A stretch of DNA of 47,446 nt from JBGPOS01 sp041488155 (GCA_041488155.1 JBGPOS010000028.1:1-47446), one strand, 5' to 3'; shown: positions 24,267 through 33,627, counted from the first letter of the stretch. Program-made: numbers and translations. The notes: generated by a model not told the origin, from the sequence alone.

Positions 24267-25051
24267 GGCTGGTCGCTCTCGACATCGATGGGACGATCGT
24301 CCCGCGCGTGTCACCCGGGATGCCCACGACGCGTCTGAGCCGCGCGGTCCGCCAGCTGTCTGCGCGGGGAGTGGTGGTCGTCCTGGCCTCGGGGCGCATG
24401 TTCCCCGGCACCGCTGCGATAGCGCGTCACCTCGGACTGGAAACTCCGGTCATCTGCCAGCAGGGCTGCTCGGTTCACACGCTCGATGGAAACATCCTCC
24501 ACGAGTTCCCGATCGCCCTGGAATTAGCCATCGACGTCATCCAGCACGCCCGGGCGATCGATCGGGCCTACGAATGGTTCAACCCCATCCGCTACATCGC
24601 TTCTCTAGAAACACCCGAAACACGGGACTACGGGCGGGTATCGGGTGTGGCGCCGGAATATCGGCCAGACCCGGAGCGCTCCGGGCTGCGCCCGACGGGG
24701 GTGGGCATCATCAGTTCTCCTGCCGAAGCCAGTACTATCCACCGGCAACTGGTTGCACGCCACGGCGACCGCCTCCACGTGCTCGACTTCCCGGCTGTGA
24801 CCGTGGCGGTGGCCCCTGACGCCAACAAGGGCCACGCCCTGTCGCTCATCTGCGACGACCTCGGCATCGACCGGCACGAAACGCTCGCGATCGGCGACAG
24901 CGTCAACGATGCGCCGATGCTGGCCTGGGCCGGGCGGGGCATCGCGGTTGCGCAAAGCGACCAGTACGCCCTCGATGCGGCAGACGAAGTACTCGACGAA
25001 GGCGACGAGGAGCCGGTGGCGGCGTTCCTCGAGGAGCTCGTGGGGAGCTAA
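24257..25051 (+). CDS. HAD-IIB (Cof-like) hydrolase
   Basis: A 264-residue haloacid-dehalogenase phosphatase with a C2 (Cof-type) cap. Motif I is ALDIDGTI with D9 nucleophile and D11, motif II VLASGR, motif III the Lys in PDANKGHAL, motif IV IGDSVNDAPML. The cap (about 85-190) is unusual in detail, so substrate (sugar or nucleotide phosphate) is unknown. Translation is coupled to prmC by a 10-bp overlap. It converges on a minus-strand gene with a 6-bp gap, leaving no room for a separate terminator. Confidence 0.92.
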   Translation: MAVRLVALDIDGTIVPRVSPGMPTTRLSRAVRQLSARGVVVVLASGRMFPGTAAIARHLGLETPVICQQGCSVHTLDGNILHEFPIALELAIDVIQHARAIDRAYEWFNPIRYIASLETPETRDYGRVSGVAPEYRPDPERSGLRPTGVGIISSPAEASTIHRQLVARHGDRLHVLDFPAVTVAVAPDANKGHALSLICDDLGIDRHETLAIGDSVNDAPMLAWAGRGIAVAQSDQYALDAADEVLDEGDEEPVAAFLEELVGS

Positions 25052-25057
25052 CTGGCC

Positions 25058-25672
25058 TCAGCTCGGGTCGATTCGGTGCCAGATCCGCATGAGGAAGAGC
25101 GCGATCACGAACACCACTGCCAGCGCCCCCCCGATCGGCAGAATGGTCCCCTTCCAGTCGATCGACGCGCCTCCAGCGTCCGCGGCGGCGGGCACGGCGA
25201 ACTGGTTGGTCACTGCGCGGACGGCGGCCACGAGCTCGGCCTCGCTGCGCTGGTCAGGAACCGGCCCTGCGGAGGTGGCCACCCCGTTTCCAAGGACGTA
25301 GACCTGGGCAGGCGAGGGCCAGGCGAGGGTACCCGCTTCCTCTTCGAGAAAGATGAACAACCGAACTCCCCGGTCGAACTGGGCGAGGGGACAGCGCGGG
25401 AGGGGATCGGGGTAGCGAAGCCGAAGGTCGCCCGTACGAGCGGCACCCTTGAGGTAGGCCTCGGGGCGAAGGACGACCTGGCTCGACGGCTCCGATTCTG
25501 CGACGGTCGCAATCACGATCACGCGGGAGGCCACGATCGCTGCGCCGAGCGACGAAGGGTCTACAACCAGGCAGGCGCCGGGTTCTGTGTTAGCAAGGCC
25601 GGCTGCGCTCGGGACGAGGGCAGCGGCTGCGAGCGCGACGAGGAGGAGGAAGCTAGCCCTGGGCCTGGGCAA
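25058..25672 (-). CDS. Exported membrane-anchored protein of unknown function
   Basis: A 204-residue protein with an N-terminal signal peptide (about 6-27, ending SAAGLA), an extracellular domain with the pattern GACLVVDPSS...AIVASRVIVI and ELVAAVRAVTN, and a C-terminal transmembrane helix (about 174-196, ILPIGGALAVVFVIALFLM) with a basic tail. The layout (signal, globular domain, C-terminal anchor) is that of a surface-displayed protein; the globular part is vaguely like tissue-inhibitor-of-metalloprotease-type OB domains, not enough to assign. It starts 20 bp inside the end of guaB3. Confidence 0.7.
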   Translation of the reverse strand: MPRPRASFLLLVALAAAALVPSAAGLANTEPGACLVVDPSSLGAAIVASRVIVIATVAESEPSSQVVLRPEAYLKGAARTGDLRLRYPDPLPRCPLAQFDRGVRLFIFLEEEAGTLAWPSPAQVYVLGNGVATSAGPVPDQRSEAELVAAVRAVTNQFAVPAAADAGGASIDWKGTILPIGGALAVVFVIALFLMRIWHRIDPS

Positions 25673-26798
25673 ACTGGTAGATCTTCCCCTCGGTCTTTAT
25701 TGCCGGGGCGATGACCATTTCGGCCTGCTGGAATTCGCGGATGGTGTGCGCGCCGCACATCCCCATCGCAGTACGAAGTGCGCCCACGAGGTTTTCGGTG
25801 CCGTCGGTCCGGCTCGTAGGCCCGTAGAGGGTCTTCTGGATAGTGGTGTTCACGCCGACAGTGACACGCGTCCCGCGAGGCAGGTTGGCGTGGGGGGTAG
25901 CCATGCCCCAGTGATAGCCGCGGCCCGGCGCTTCGGTGGTCGCCGCGAACGGCGAGCCCATCATGACGGCGTCGGCGCCAGCGACGAAGCACTTGCACAC
26001 GTCCCCGCCAGTGCGGATTCCACCATCGGTGATGATCGGGACGTAGCGGCCGCTCTCGCGCATGTAGTGGTCACGAGCGGCGGCGCAATCGATCGTGGCG
26101 GTGACCTGCGGCACACCGATGCCGAGTACCTCGCGGCTGGTGCAGGCGGCGCCAGGCCCGACGCCGATGAGGACGGCGGCGACCCCGGTGCGCATGATCT
26201 CGAGGGTGGCGTTGAAGCCAACGGTGTTACCGACCACGACCGGGATATGTATATCCTTGAAGAGCTTGTCGAATCGGAGGCCTTCGGCACTGTACGATTC
26301 GTGGCGGGCGGTGGTGACCGTGCTTTGGACGACGATGATGTCGCAGCCAGCTTCCTGGATCAGCGGTGCGAACTTCTTGGTCAGCATGGGCGTCACTGAA
26401 ACAGCGGCGACGGAGCCACCGCTCTTGATTTCGCGGATGCGGCGCGCGATCAAGTCGTTGCGGATGGGCGCCTGGTAGGCGCGCTGGAGGATGGTGGTAG
26501 CTTCGTCGCGGCTGCCAGAGGCGACTTCTTCGAGGAGCGAAGCCGGGTCATCGAAGCGGGTCCAGACTCCTTCGAGATTGAGGACGGCGAGGCCGCCAGC
26601 GCGGTGCATCTCGATTGCGAAGGGCGGGTCGACAACCGCGTCCATAGCGGAAGCTAAGAAGGGGATGGCAAAATGATGGGGCCCGATGTCGAGCCCCATT
26701 TCTACGAGTTCCGGGTTGATAGTTACGTCACCCGGCACGATCGCCACCTCGTCGAAGCCATACGCCCGCCGAAGTTGCTTGAACTGGGGAGCGGTCAT
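25653..26798 (-). CDS. guaB3: GuaB3 family IMP dehydrogenase-related protein
   Basis: A 381-residue TIM-barrel protein of the IMPDH/GMP reductase family without CBS domains. The catalytic loop is GVGPGAACTSREVLG (active Cys), with IITDGGIRTGGDV and MMGSPFAATTEAPG for phosphate and nucleotide binding, and AIPFLASAMDAVVD near the N terminus. GuaB3 proteins occur in actinobacteria, cyanobacteria and Chloroflexota; GMP reductase activity has been reported for a cyanobacterial member, so the name IMP dehydrogenase may be misleading. The ATG at 26798 follows GAGGAGGCG; a longer in-frame start is not needed. Confidence 0.93.
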   Translation of the reverse strand: MTAPQFKQLRRAYGFDEVAIVPGDVTINPELVEMGLDIGPHHFAIPFLASAMDAVVDPPFAIEMHRAGGLAVLNLEGVWTRFDDPASLLEEVASGSRDEATTILQRAYQAPIRNDLIARRIREIKSGGSVAAVSVTPMLTKKFAPLIQEAGCDIIVVQSTVTTARHESYSAEGLRFDKLFKDIHIPVVVGNTVGFNATLEIMRTGVAAVLIGVGPGAACTSREVLGIGVPQVTATIDCAAARDHYMRESGRYVPIITDGGIRTGGDVCKCFVAGADAVMMGSPFAATTEAPGRGYHWGMATPHANLPRGTRVTVGVNTTIQKTLYGPTSRTDGTENLVGALRTAMGMCGAHTIREFQQAEMVIAPAIKTEGKIYQFAQAQG

Positions 26799-26937
26799 GT
26801 ACGCCTCCTCTGAATCCAACGGCGAACGGCCGCTCTCCGGGAAGTCGGAGGCGGCGGACGAAGGGTGAACAGCGGTACTCAATTCAGCGCGATCCGGGAG
26901 ACTGATTTAGCTGAGGCGTTTGTGACTGTACCATTTG

Positions 26938-26967
26938 AGTGTAGATTCCCCGGGCGAAGAGGGTCAA
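26938..26967 (-). promoter_or_regulatory. Promoter of guaB3
   Basis: On the minus strand TTGACC (26962-26967) and TACACT (26938-26943) are separated by 18 bp. Predicted start about 26931, leaving a leader of about 130 nt before the guaB3 ATG. Confidence 0.5.
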
Positions 26968-27021
26968 CCTAAATTCGGCGGAGCAATTCGTTATGTGCGA
27001 TAGCCTCGTGACTGCGCCCTG

Positions 27022-27810
27022 ATGGGCGACTTCGTGCCCGGCCTTTATGTCGTCGGGACTCCGATCGGCAACCTCAAGGACCTGTCGGACCGTGCGCGCA
27101 TGGTGCTCGCTGCAGCCAGAGTGGTCGCGGCCGAGGATACCAGGACGTCTGGCAAGCTCATGCGCCTCGCCGGGGCTCAGGGCGGATTGGTGAGCCTCAC
27201 CGAACACAACCTCGACCAGCGCAAGGTGGGGCTTCTCGCGGCGGCGAACGAGGGGGTGGTCGCTCTCGTAAGTGACGCTGGGACACCGGTCGTAGCAGAC
27301 CCGGGGGCGCGATTGGTGGCGGCGGCGCACGAAGCCGGGGTGCCGGTGTTCGCGGTGGCGGGTCCGTCGGCACTGACGGCCGCCGTTTCTGTCAGCGGCT
27401 TCGAAGGAAGCGACGTCCATTTCCTCGGGTTCTTGCCGCGGCCACGCGGGCAGCGGCTCACGCGGTTGCGACAGGCGGCTGAGAGCGCCCCAGTGCTCGT
27501 GTTTTTCGAGAGCCCGGGCCGCCTGGGTGCGACGTTGCTCGAGCTTGCCGAGCACCTCGACGACCCGGAGGTCGCCGTCTGCCGAGAACTAACCAAACTG
27601 CACGAAGAGGTCGTGCGGGGGCGGGCCTCGAAGCTGGCAACACGCTTCCGGGAGACGAAAGGCGAGTGCACGGTGGTGGTGCAGTCGCCTCCCCGGCCAG
27701 AGTCCAGCGATGCGGAGCTGCAAGCCTACATGGGGGATATGCAGGCTGCCGGGGCCCGGCGGGCGGATGCCGCCGCCCTCGCGGCACGTCGTTTTCGCGT
27801 CCCACGTTAG
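27022..27810 (+). CDS. rsmI: 16S rRNA (cytidine(1402)-2'-O)-methyltransferase
   Basis: A 262-residue tetrapyrrole-methylase-fold enzyme that 2'-O-methylates C1402 of 16S rRNA. Family marks are GLYVVGTPIGNLKDLSDRA, AEDTRTSGKL, SDAGTPVVADPGARLV, AGPSALTAAVSVSGF, and CRELTKLHEEVVRG. The C-terminal helix region is slightly short relative to E. coli RsmI (286). The ATG at 27022 matches the family start though the ribosome site is weak. Confidence 0.95.
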   Translation: MGDFVPGLYVVGTPIGNLKDLSDRARMVLAAARVVAAEDTRTSGKLMRLAGAQGGLVSLTEHNLDQRKVGLLAAANEGVVALVSDAGTPVVADPGARLVAAAHEAGVPVFAVAGPSALTAAVSVSGFEGSDVHFLGFLPRPRGQRLTRLRQAAESAPVLVFFESPGRLGATLLELAEHLDDPEVAVCRELTKLHEEVVRGRASKLATRFRETKGECTVVVQSPPRPESSDAELQAYMGDMQAAGARRADAAALAARRFRVPR

Positions 27811-27898
27811 CGTGCATACCGGCTCTGGAAGGCCCGCTGACATCCGAGCAGCAGACGCCCTGTGATAGACTCGCCGCATCCTCAAACGAGGTAACCCG

Positions 27899-29554
27899 TT
27901 GCCCGAACGGATTCTCGTCTGCGTGGCGTGGCCCTACGCGAACTACCTGCTGCACGTCGGGCAGGCTGCGGGTGCGTACCTTCCAGCGGACATTTTCGCC
28001 CGTTATCACCGCCTGCGCGGAAACGATGTGGTCATGGTCTCCGGTTCGGATAGTCACGGCACGCCAATCACTGTGACTGCCGACCAGGAGGGAATCGAAC
28101 CTCGGGCTGTGGTCGACCGGTATCACCCAAAGATGCTCGAGACGTGGGAGCGGCTGGGGATAACGTTCGACCTCTTCACGACGACCCTCACGGAGAATCA
28201 CTACGAGACGACCCAGGAGTTCTTCGAACGACTGCTGGAGAAGGGTCTTCTCTACACCGGCGTGCAGGACCAGTTGTACGACCCCCAAGCGAACCAGTTC
28301 CTGCCGGATCGCTACGTTGAGGGCACCTGCCCTCGCTGCGGGTACGGTGAAGCGCGCGGCGACCAGTGCGACAACTGCGGGTCGACGCTGGACGCGATCG
28401 AGTTGATCAACCCCAGGAGCAAACTCAGCGGGGCTGCGCCGGTGGTGCGCCAATCGGAGCACTACCTGCTGAAGCTAACGGCCCTCGAAGAGCCGCTGAA
28501 GCAGTGGGTGAGCGCCCAGAAGCACTGGCGAAAGAACGTCCTGAACTTCACCCTCGGCTGGCTCAACGAAGGACTCAAGGACCGCGCGATCACGCGCGAC
28601 ATCGCGTGGGGCGTGCCCGTCCCGATCGAGGGGTGGGAAGCCAAGCGGATCTACGTCTGGTTCGACGCCGTCATCGGCTACCTCTCGGCAACCAAGGAAT
28701 GGGCCGCCGCGAAGGGCGAGCCCGAGGCCTGGAAAGCGTATTGGGAGGACCCTTCGGTGAGGTCCTACTACTTCATCGGCAAGGACAACATCCCGTTCCA
28801 CACGATCGTCTGGCCGGCGATGCTCATGGGCTACGGGGGCTTGAACCTGCCCTACGATGTCCCGGCCAACCAGTACGTGAACTTCGCGGCCGGACAAAAG
28901 CAGAGCAAGTCCAAGGGCATTGGCACCTGGGTGCTCGAGCTGCTGGACACCTACGGGCCTGATGTGGTGCGTTTCTACCTGACCGAGATCATGCCGGAGA
29001 CGAGCGATTCAGAGTTCCGCGAAGAGGACCTCATTCGGGCCAACAACGACATCCTCATCGGGACCTGGGGGAACCTTGCCAACCGCGTGATCTCGATGAT
29101 CGACCGCAACTTTGACGGCGTTGTGCCGGCAACCGCCAGCCTGGCGGCGGAAAGCGAGGCGATAATCGAGGAAGCACGCCAGGCGTTCGACGGCGTCGGA
29201 AGTGAATTCGCCGGGTGCCACTTCCGATCGGGCCTCCACGAGGCCTTGCAACTCGCCCAGAAGGCCAATAAGTACCTCGATGAGCGCGCTCCCTGGAAGG
29301 CTGTGAAGGTTGACAGGTCGCACGCCTCGGAGACCCTGGCGACCGCGCTCAACGTGATCAACGCGCTCAAGACGCTCCTCCATCCGGTGCTGCCGTTTTC
29401 GACGGCCGAACTCCATGAGGACCTCGGCCTCGGCGGGACGGTGCTGGACGGGGGCTGGCAGTACCAGCCCATCGACGCCGGTAGCCGCCTGAATCCTCCA
29501 AGACCACTCTATGTGAAGATCGAGACCGAAGAGTTGGCCGGGAGGAACGCTTGA
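27899..29554 (+). CDS. metG: Methionine--tRNA ligase
   Basis: A 551-residue class I synthetase. The HIGH signature is LLHVGQ (after VCVAWPYANY), and KMSKS appears as KQSKSKG. A single zinc knuckle (CPRCGYGEARGDQCDNCG) lies in the connective domain. The C terminus ends after the helical anticodon-binding domain; the tRNA-binding EMAPII-like extension seen in many MetG proteins is absent. TTG start at 27899 with GAGGTAA upstream. It charges initiator and elongator tRNA-Met. Its stop overlaps the tatD start codon. Confidence 0.96.
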   Translation: MPERILVCVAWPYANYLLHVGQAAGAYLPADIFARYHRLRGNDVVMVSGSDSHGTPITVTADQEGIEPRAVVDRYHPKMLETWERLGITFDLFTTTLTENHYETTQEFFERLLEKGLLYTGVQDQLYDPQANQFLPDRYVEGTCPRCGYGEARGDQCDNCGSTLDAIELINPRSKLSGAAPVVRQSEHYLLKLTALEEPLKQWVSAQKHWRKNVLNFTLGWLNEGLKDRAITRDIAWGVPVPIEGWEAKRIYVWFDAVIGYLSATKEWAAAKGEPEAWKAYWEDPSVRSYYFIGKDNIPFHTIVWPAMLMGYGGLNLPYDVPANQYVNFAAGQKQSKSKGIGTWVLELLDTYGPDVVRFYLTEIMPETSDSEFREEDLIRANNDILIGTWGNLANRVISMIDRNFDGVVPATASLAAESEAIIEEARQAFDGVGSEFAGCHFRSGLHEALQLAQKANKYLDERAPWKAVKVDRSHASETLATALNVINALKTLLHPVLPFSTAELHEDLGLGGTVLDGGWQYQPIDAGSRLNPPRPLYVKIETEELAGRNA

Positions 29555-30369
29555 GCACCCTCTTCGACACGCACTGTCACCTGCAGGATCCGGCCTTCGA
29601 CGAAGGGCTCGGTGGCGTCCTGGCGCGAGCGGAAGCCGCGGGCGTAGGTGGAATGGTCGTATGCGGCTACGACGCGCCTTCGAATGAACGAGCGCTCCGC
29701 CTGCGGGAGACCTCGCGGCTGCTACATCCGGCAGTGGGATTCCATCCCCACGACGCCAGGGATGCCAGCCCGTCGGCCCTGCAGGAACTGGAGGTCCAGG
29801 CTCACCGGGCTGAGGTGGTCGCCGTCGGCGAAATCGGGCTCGATTTCTACCGGGAGCTTTCGCCGCGGTCCGTGCAAGCCCGAGCTCTCGAAGCGCAGCT
29901 CGCGATCGCCATCCGGGTGGCCAAGCCGGTCAGCGTCCACAGCCGCGGGGCGGAGAGCGAAATCCTGGAGCCACTTGCTCGTTATGCAGCCGCCAGCCCA
30001 CTCGTCGTTCTCGGAAGGCCAGTCGGGGTCATGCACTGCTTCGGGGGCACACTCGAGCAGGCGCGAAGCTTCGTCGAGCTGGGATTTCTTATCTCGATCC
30101 CGTGCTCGGTTACCTATCCGAAGAACAACGAGGGGCGCAGGATAGCGGCTCAGCTTCCGCTGGAGTCTCTGGTGGCCGAAACAGACTGCCCGTACCTGCC
30201 ACCGCAAACCTTGAGGGGCGGGCGCAACGAGCCGGCTTACGTCAGGGCCGCTGTCGAAGCGGTCGCCCTAGCCCGGGGGGCGCAGTTCGATGAAGTCGCC
30301 CGGGTCACCAGCGAGAACGCCTGCCGCCTCTTCGCGGTTTCGATTCCCGTCGAAGTGACCGCCCGATGA
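29551..30369 (+). CDS. tatD: TatD family DNase
   Basis: A 272-residue TIM-barrel metal-dependent hydrolase. Metal ligands are HCH in FDTHCHLQDPAF (H7, H9), the Glu in VAVGEIGLDFYR, a His in KPVSVHSRGA, a His in VMHCFGG and the Asp in VAETDCPYLPP. TatD enzymes are 3'-5' exonucleases involved in DNA repair or quality control. TTG start with GGGAGG upstream, overlapping the metG stop by 4 bp; metG-tatD adjacency is widespread. The stop overlaps the next gene by ATGA. Confidence 0.95.
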   Translation: MSTLFDTHCHLQDPAFDEGLGGVLARAEAAGVGGMVVCGYDAPSNERALRLRETSRLLHPAVGFHPHDARDASPSALQELEVQAHRAEVVAVGEIGLDFYRELSPRSVQARALEAQLAIAIRVAKPVSVHSRGAESEILEPLARYAAASPLVVLGRPVGVMHCFGGTLEQARSFVELGFLISIPCSVTYPKNNEGRRIAAQLPLESLVAETDCPYLPPQTLRGGRNEPAYVRAAVEAVALARGAQFDEVARVTSENACRLFAVSIPVEVTAR

Positions 30370-31343
30370 CGCAGGTACAGCTCGCCAGCCTGTACGGTCC
30401 GGTGGCCGACGACATGATCCTCGTGGAGGACCTGCTGGAGTCGACGAAGCGCGTCGAGCTGCCGCCGCTCAAGCGGATGATCGACCACGCACTCGAGGCG
30501 CGAGGGAAGCGACTGCGGCCGGCGCTCGTGCTCCTGGCGGGCACGTTCGGAGACTACAACCTGAACAAGCTTGTGCCGCTTGGGGCGGCGATTGAACTGC
30601 TCCATACGGCGAGCCTCGTGCACGACGACGTGGTCGACGGCGCGGAGAGCCGCCGGGGCCGGCCGACGGCGAACGCGATGTTCGACAACGCCCTTACGGT
30701 GCTCCTGGGAGACTACATGTTCGCCAATGCGGCGGAGATGGTGACCCGCACTGGCAGCATCGCCGTCACGCGGCTCTTCGCGCTGGCGCTGATGAAGATG
30801 ACGAGCGGCGAACTCGACCAGGATGCGGCCGCGTTCGATGTCGGGAAAGACATTCAGGGGTACCTCTGGCGCATCGGCGGCAAGACTGCGGCGCTCTTCG
30901 CCAACGCTACGGAGGGGGGAGCGATGCTGGCCGGCTGCCCGGAGAGCACCGTTGAGGCGATGCGCACCTACGGCTACAGCATCGGGATGGCGTTCCAGAT
31001 CGTCGACGACATCCTCGATTTCAATGGCGACGAGGCGACGATGGGCAAGCCGGTGGGCAGCGATCTCCGTGAAGGCACGATCACCCTGCCGAGCCTGTTG
31101 TTGCTCGAACGCTACCCGCGGGACAATCCGATCAAGAAGTTCTTCACGGCACGGCGCGGACGCGAGGTGCGACTCCAGGAGGCGATCGACATGGTCCGCT
31201 CGACGGAGGTGCTCGAAATCTCGATGGACATGGCGCGGGAGTATGTCAGGCGAGCAACTGACGCTATCTGCCGCCTCGCAGACGGAGAGGGCAAGGCGAG
31301 CCTGGTCGAGATCGGTGACTACGTCCTCTCCCGCCGAAGCTAG
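30366..31343 (+). CDS. Polyprenyl diphosphate synthase (trans-isoprenyl family)
   Basis: A 325-residue all-helical isoprenyl synthase. The first Asp-rich motif is LVHDDVVDGAESRRGRPT (DDxxD) and the second VDDILDFNGDE; GKRLRPALVLL and GKTAALFANATEGGA are also standard. It condenses IPP with allylic diphosphates to a long-chain prenyl diphosphate. In a genome with complex I the product would serve a quinone side chain, though chain length is not predictable by eye. Coupled to tatD by ATGA. Confidence 0.95.
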   Translation: MTQVQLASLYGPVADDMILVEDLLESTKRVELPPLKRMIDHALEARGKRLRPALVLLAGTFGDYNLNKLVPLGAAIELLHTASLVHDDVVDGAESRRGRPTANAMFDNALTVLLGDYMFANAAEMVTRTGSIAVTRLFALALMKMTSGELDQDAAAFDVGKDIQGYLWRIGGKTAALFANATEGGAMLAGCPESTVEAMRTYGYSIGMAFQIVDDILDFNGDEATMGKPVGSDLREGTITLPSLLLLERYPRDNPIKKFFTARRGREVRLQEAIDMVRSTEVLEISMDMAREYVRRATDAICRLADGEGKASLVEIGDYVLSRRS

Positions 31344-31355
31344 TCGCGCGGCAGG

Positions 31356-31805
31356 CTAGTCGGGGAGCCCTCGTTCGGGGGTTGCTTTCTTGAGAATCCG
31401 GCCGGTCTCCATCATCTGCTCGACTTCCTGGGGCTTGACGGCGTTCCCGTAGCTGTCGCTGAGTTCGCCCTTGGATGCCGCCTCGGCCATGTCGTTGATC
31501 TTGCTGACGTCGCCTTTCAGCCACTTGGGCGGCGGCTCCTTCTTGTTGACTTCCGGGTGCTCGTTCGGCATTCCGCTCGAGACAAGACGCGAGACCTTAT
31601 GGCCGAGGTGGTAGAACTTGCCGTCGTCGGGGATGCGGCGGGGGTAGCCGTCGCGGAAAGTAAACGCTGAGAACGACGTAGGCATGATGCGGGGCGCATC
31701 TTTGTAGCACTGCGGGCAGGGCACAGGGTCGGTCGCTTCGCGCATCGGGCGGAGCTCTTCGAAGATGCCGTTGCAGCCTGCGCAGAAGTATTCGTAGAGG
31801 GGCAT
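31356..31805 (-). CDS. FmdB family zinc-ribbon protein
   Basis: A 149-residue protein with an N-terminal FmdB-type zinc ribbon: MPLYEYFCAGCNGIFEELRP, then VPCPQCYKDAPRIMPTSF, giving CxxC...CxxC. The remainder is a long charged tail (about 60-149) without recognised domain, longer than the usual 60-110 residues. FmdB was named as a putative regulator but its function is unproven. Last gene of the long nuo-recombination operon, 14 bp after recO. Confidence 0.9.
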   Translation of the reverse strand: MPLYEYFCAGCNGIFEELRPMREATDPVPCPQCYKDAPRIMPTSFSAFTFRDGYPRRIPDDGKFYHLGHKVSRLVSSGMPNEHPEVNKKEPPPKWLKGDVSKINDMAEAASKGELSDSYGNAVKPQEVEQMMETGRILKKATPERGLPD

Positions 31806-31819
31806 GCGAAGACCAACTC

Positions 31820-32629
31820 TCAGGGGTGTTCCTCTGATTGTACTTCGCCAGCCGGCAACGGTACGAGGGGTTCGAGACGACTGACCTCTTCGAGATAACG
31901 GGGGAGTAACGGCTCCCGATCCAAGAGGTAGCGGATAACGTCGGCGAGAGCGCTACGGAGCTCTCGATCGAGCGCCTCGTCGATGCGGAGCCCTGCCCAC
32001 GAGTCGAGGCTGGCCGCCCGGGCATAACGAAGCACTTTGACGGCGCGCACACTGACGAGTCTTCCCCCGGCAGCCGCCGATCTGCATCCCTGGCACGTGA
32101 ACCCTCCGGCCGACGGCGACAGCAGGGTGTCCGATTCGACGATCTTGCCCCCGCAAATCGCGCAGACGTTGAGCTGAAGTTCGTAACCGAGCAGCGAGAG
32201 GAGGTGCATCTCGAAGTAACGCACGCAGTGCAGGGGGAGTCCGGCTTCGAGCGCGTCGAGCACATCGAGAAGGAGCTCGTAGAGTCCGTCCTGGGGGACG
32301 CGTTCGCCGGTGAAACGGTCGACAAGCTCGGCGCAGTACAGAGCCGCTGCGGTGCGTTCGAGGTCCTCGCGGATGGCGATGTACGGAGTCACCGTTTCGG
32401 CCTGGGTGAAAACGTCGAGCGAGCGTCCGCGGGCGATCAGCAGCCTGCTTCGGGTCAGGGGCTCGAGGTGTCCCCGCATCCGGCTGCGGACCTTCCGCAC
32501 GCCACGAGCCACGGCTTCGAACTTGCCTTCGCGGTCGCTGTAGACCGTGAAGATGCTATCCGCCTCGCCGATGTTGCGTCGTCGAAGGATCACTCCTTCG
32601 GTCTTGTAGACCCGCGGCCGGTCAGACAT
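31820..32629 (-). CDS. recO: DNA repair protein RecO
   Basis: A 269-residue RecO. N-terminal OB fold (YKTEGVILRRRNIGEADSIF ... GHLEPLTRSRLLI), then the helical domain with a zinc site (NVCAICGGKIVESD ... GGFTCQGCRSAA). RecO works with RecR to load RecA on gapped DNA. ATG at 32629, one base from the recR stop (32631). Confidence 0.94.
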   Translation of the reverse strand: MSDRPRVYKTEGVILRRRNIGEADSIFTVYSDREGKFEAVARGVRKVRSRMRGHLEPLTRSRLLIARGRSLDVFTQAETVTPYIAIREDLERTAAALYCAELVDRFTGERVPQDGLYELLLDVLDALEAGLPLHCVRYFEMHLLSLLGYELQLNVCAICGGKIVESDTLLSPSAGGFTCQGCRSAAAGGRLVSVRAVKVLRYARAASLDSWAGLRIDEALDRELRSALADVIRYLLDREPLLPRYLEEVSRLEPLVPLPAGEVQSEEHP

Positions 32630-32630
32630 G

Positions 32631-33242
32631 TCAGAAGTCCTGGCGGCCTTCGAGGGCGCGAGTGAGGGTCACATCGTCGGTGTACTCCAGGTCGGCGCCG
32701 CTGGGGAGGCCACGGGCGAGGCGGGTGACGCGAACCCCTAGTGGCGACAACAGGCGATGGATGTACATCGCGGTGGCTTCGCCTTCGAGGCTCGGGTTGG
32801 TGGCCATGATGACCTCTTTGACGGAGCCGTCGCGGAGACGGGGGAGCAGTTCCTGGATGCGAAGGTCCTGGGGCCCGATGCCGTCCATCGGGTTGAGCAC
32901 ACCGTGGAGCACGTGGTAGAGCCCTCGGAAGCCGCCTGTGCGTTCGAGGGCCAGGATGTCGAGAGGCTGTTCGACGACGCAGATCATGCTGCGGTCGCGG
33001 CGATCGTCCTCGCAGAAGGGGCATGGGTCATGCTCGGTTATGTTCAAACAGAGGCTGCAAAGGGAGATGCGCTGCTTGACATCGCCGATCGCCTCCGCCA
33101 GGGCTGTGGCTTCTTCGTCCGGCGCGCGAAGGATGTGGTAGGCCAGGCGCTGCGCCGACTTTGGGCCCACGCCCGGCAAGCGGTGGAACGCTTCTATCAG
33201 GCGGGCGATCGGTTCGGGAGTGCCCGCAACGCCACTAGCCAC
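32631..33242 (-). CDS. recR: Recombination protein RecR
   Basis: A 203-residue RecR with HhH motif (FHRLPGVGPKSAQRLAYHIL), zinc finger (CSLCLNITEHDPCPFCEDD) and Toprim domain (ICVVEQPLDILALERTGGFR). GTG start at 33242. It lies 4 bp after ybaB, in the widely conserved dnaX-ybaB-recR order, followed by recO, its functional partner. Confidence 0.96.
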   Translation of the reverse strand: MASGVAGTPEPIARLIEAFHRLPGVGPKSAQRLAYHILRAPDEEATALAEAIGDVKQRISLCSLCLNITEHDPCPFCEDDRRDRSMICVVEQPLDILALERTGGFRGLYHVLHGVLNPMDGIGPQDLRIQELLPRLRDGSVKEVIMATNPSLEGEATAMYIHRLLSPLGVRVTRLARGLPSGADLEYTDDVTLTRALEGRQDF

Positions 33243-33246
33243 CTGA

Positions 33247-33627
33247 CTACCCCGGCCCGAGGCCAGGCAGGTTGAGCCCGCCAGTGATCGAGGCGTAGGA
33301 CCTCGCCTGCAGGGCGGCGGCCTTCTCGGAAGCGTCCGCTATCGCGGCCATGATGAGGTCCTGGAGCATCTCGACGTCGTTGGGATCAACCACGTCCGGC
33401 TCTATCGTGATGCCAGCTATCTTCTGCTCTCCATTCATCGTGACGCGCACGGCGCCGCCTCCGGCGGTCCCGGAGATCGTCGTTTCCGCGAGTTCCTGCT
33501 GAGCTTTGGCGAGCATGGCCTGCGCGGCGGCCAGGGGGTTCTGAGCGCCGCCCCCACCACCGGCCATCCCCGGAAGCCCGGGGCCTCCGCGCCGCATGTA
33601 ACGGTTGCGGCCGCTACTTTTCGCCAC
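33247..33627 (-). CDS. ybaB: YbaB/EbfC family nucleoid-associated protein
   Basis: A 126-residue small DNA-binding protein. The C-terminal YbaB core (about 31-115) contains AMLAKAQQELAETTISGTAG, then VRVTMNGEQKIAGITIEPDV. The N terminus is extended by a Gly/Arg-rich, probably disordered segment (to about residue 28). GTG start at 33627 abuts the dnaX stop; ATG at residue 11 is an alternative. YbaB typically pairs with RecR. Confidence 0.93.
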   Translation of the reverse strand: MAKSSGRNRYMRRGGPGLPGMAGGGGGAQNPLAAAQAMLAKAQQELAETTISGTAGGGAVRVTMNGEQKIAGITIEPDVVDPNDVEMLQDLIMAAIADASEKAAALQARSYASITGGLNLPGLGPG

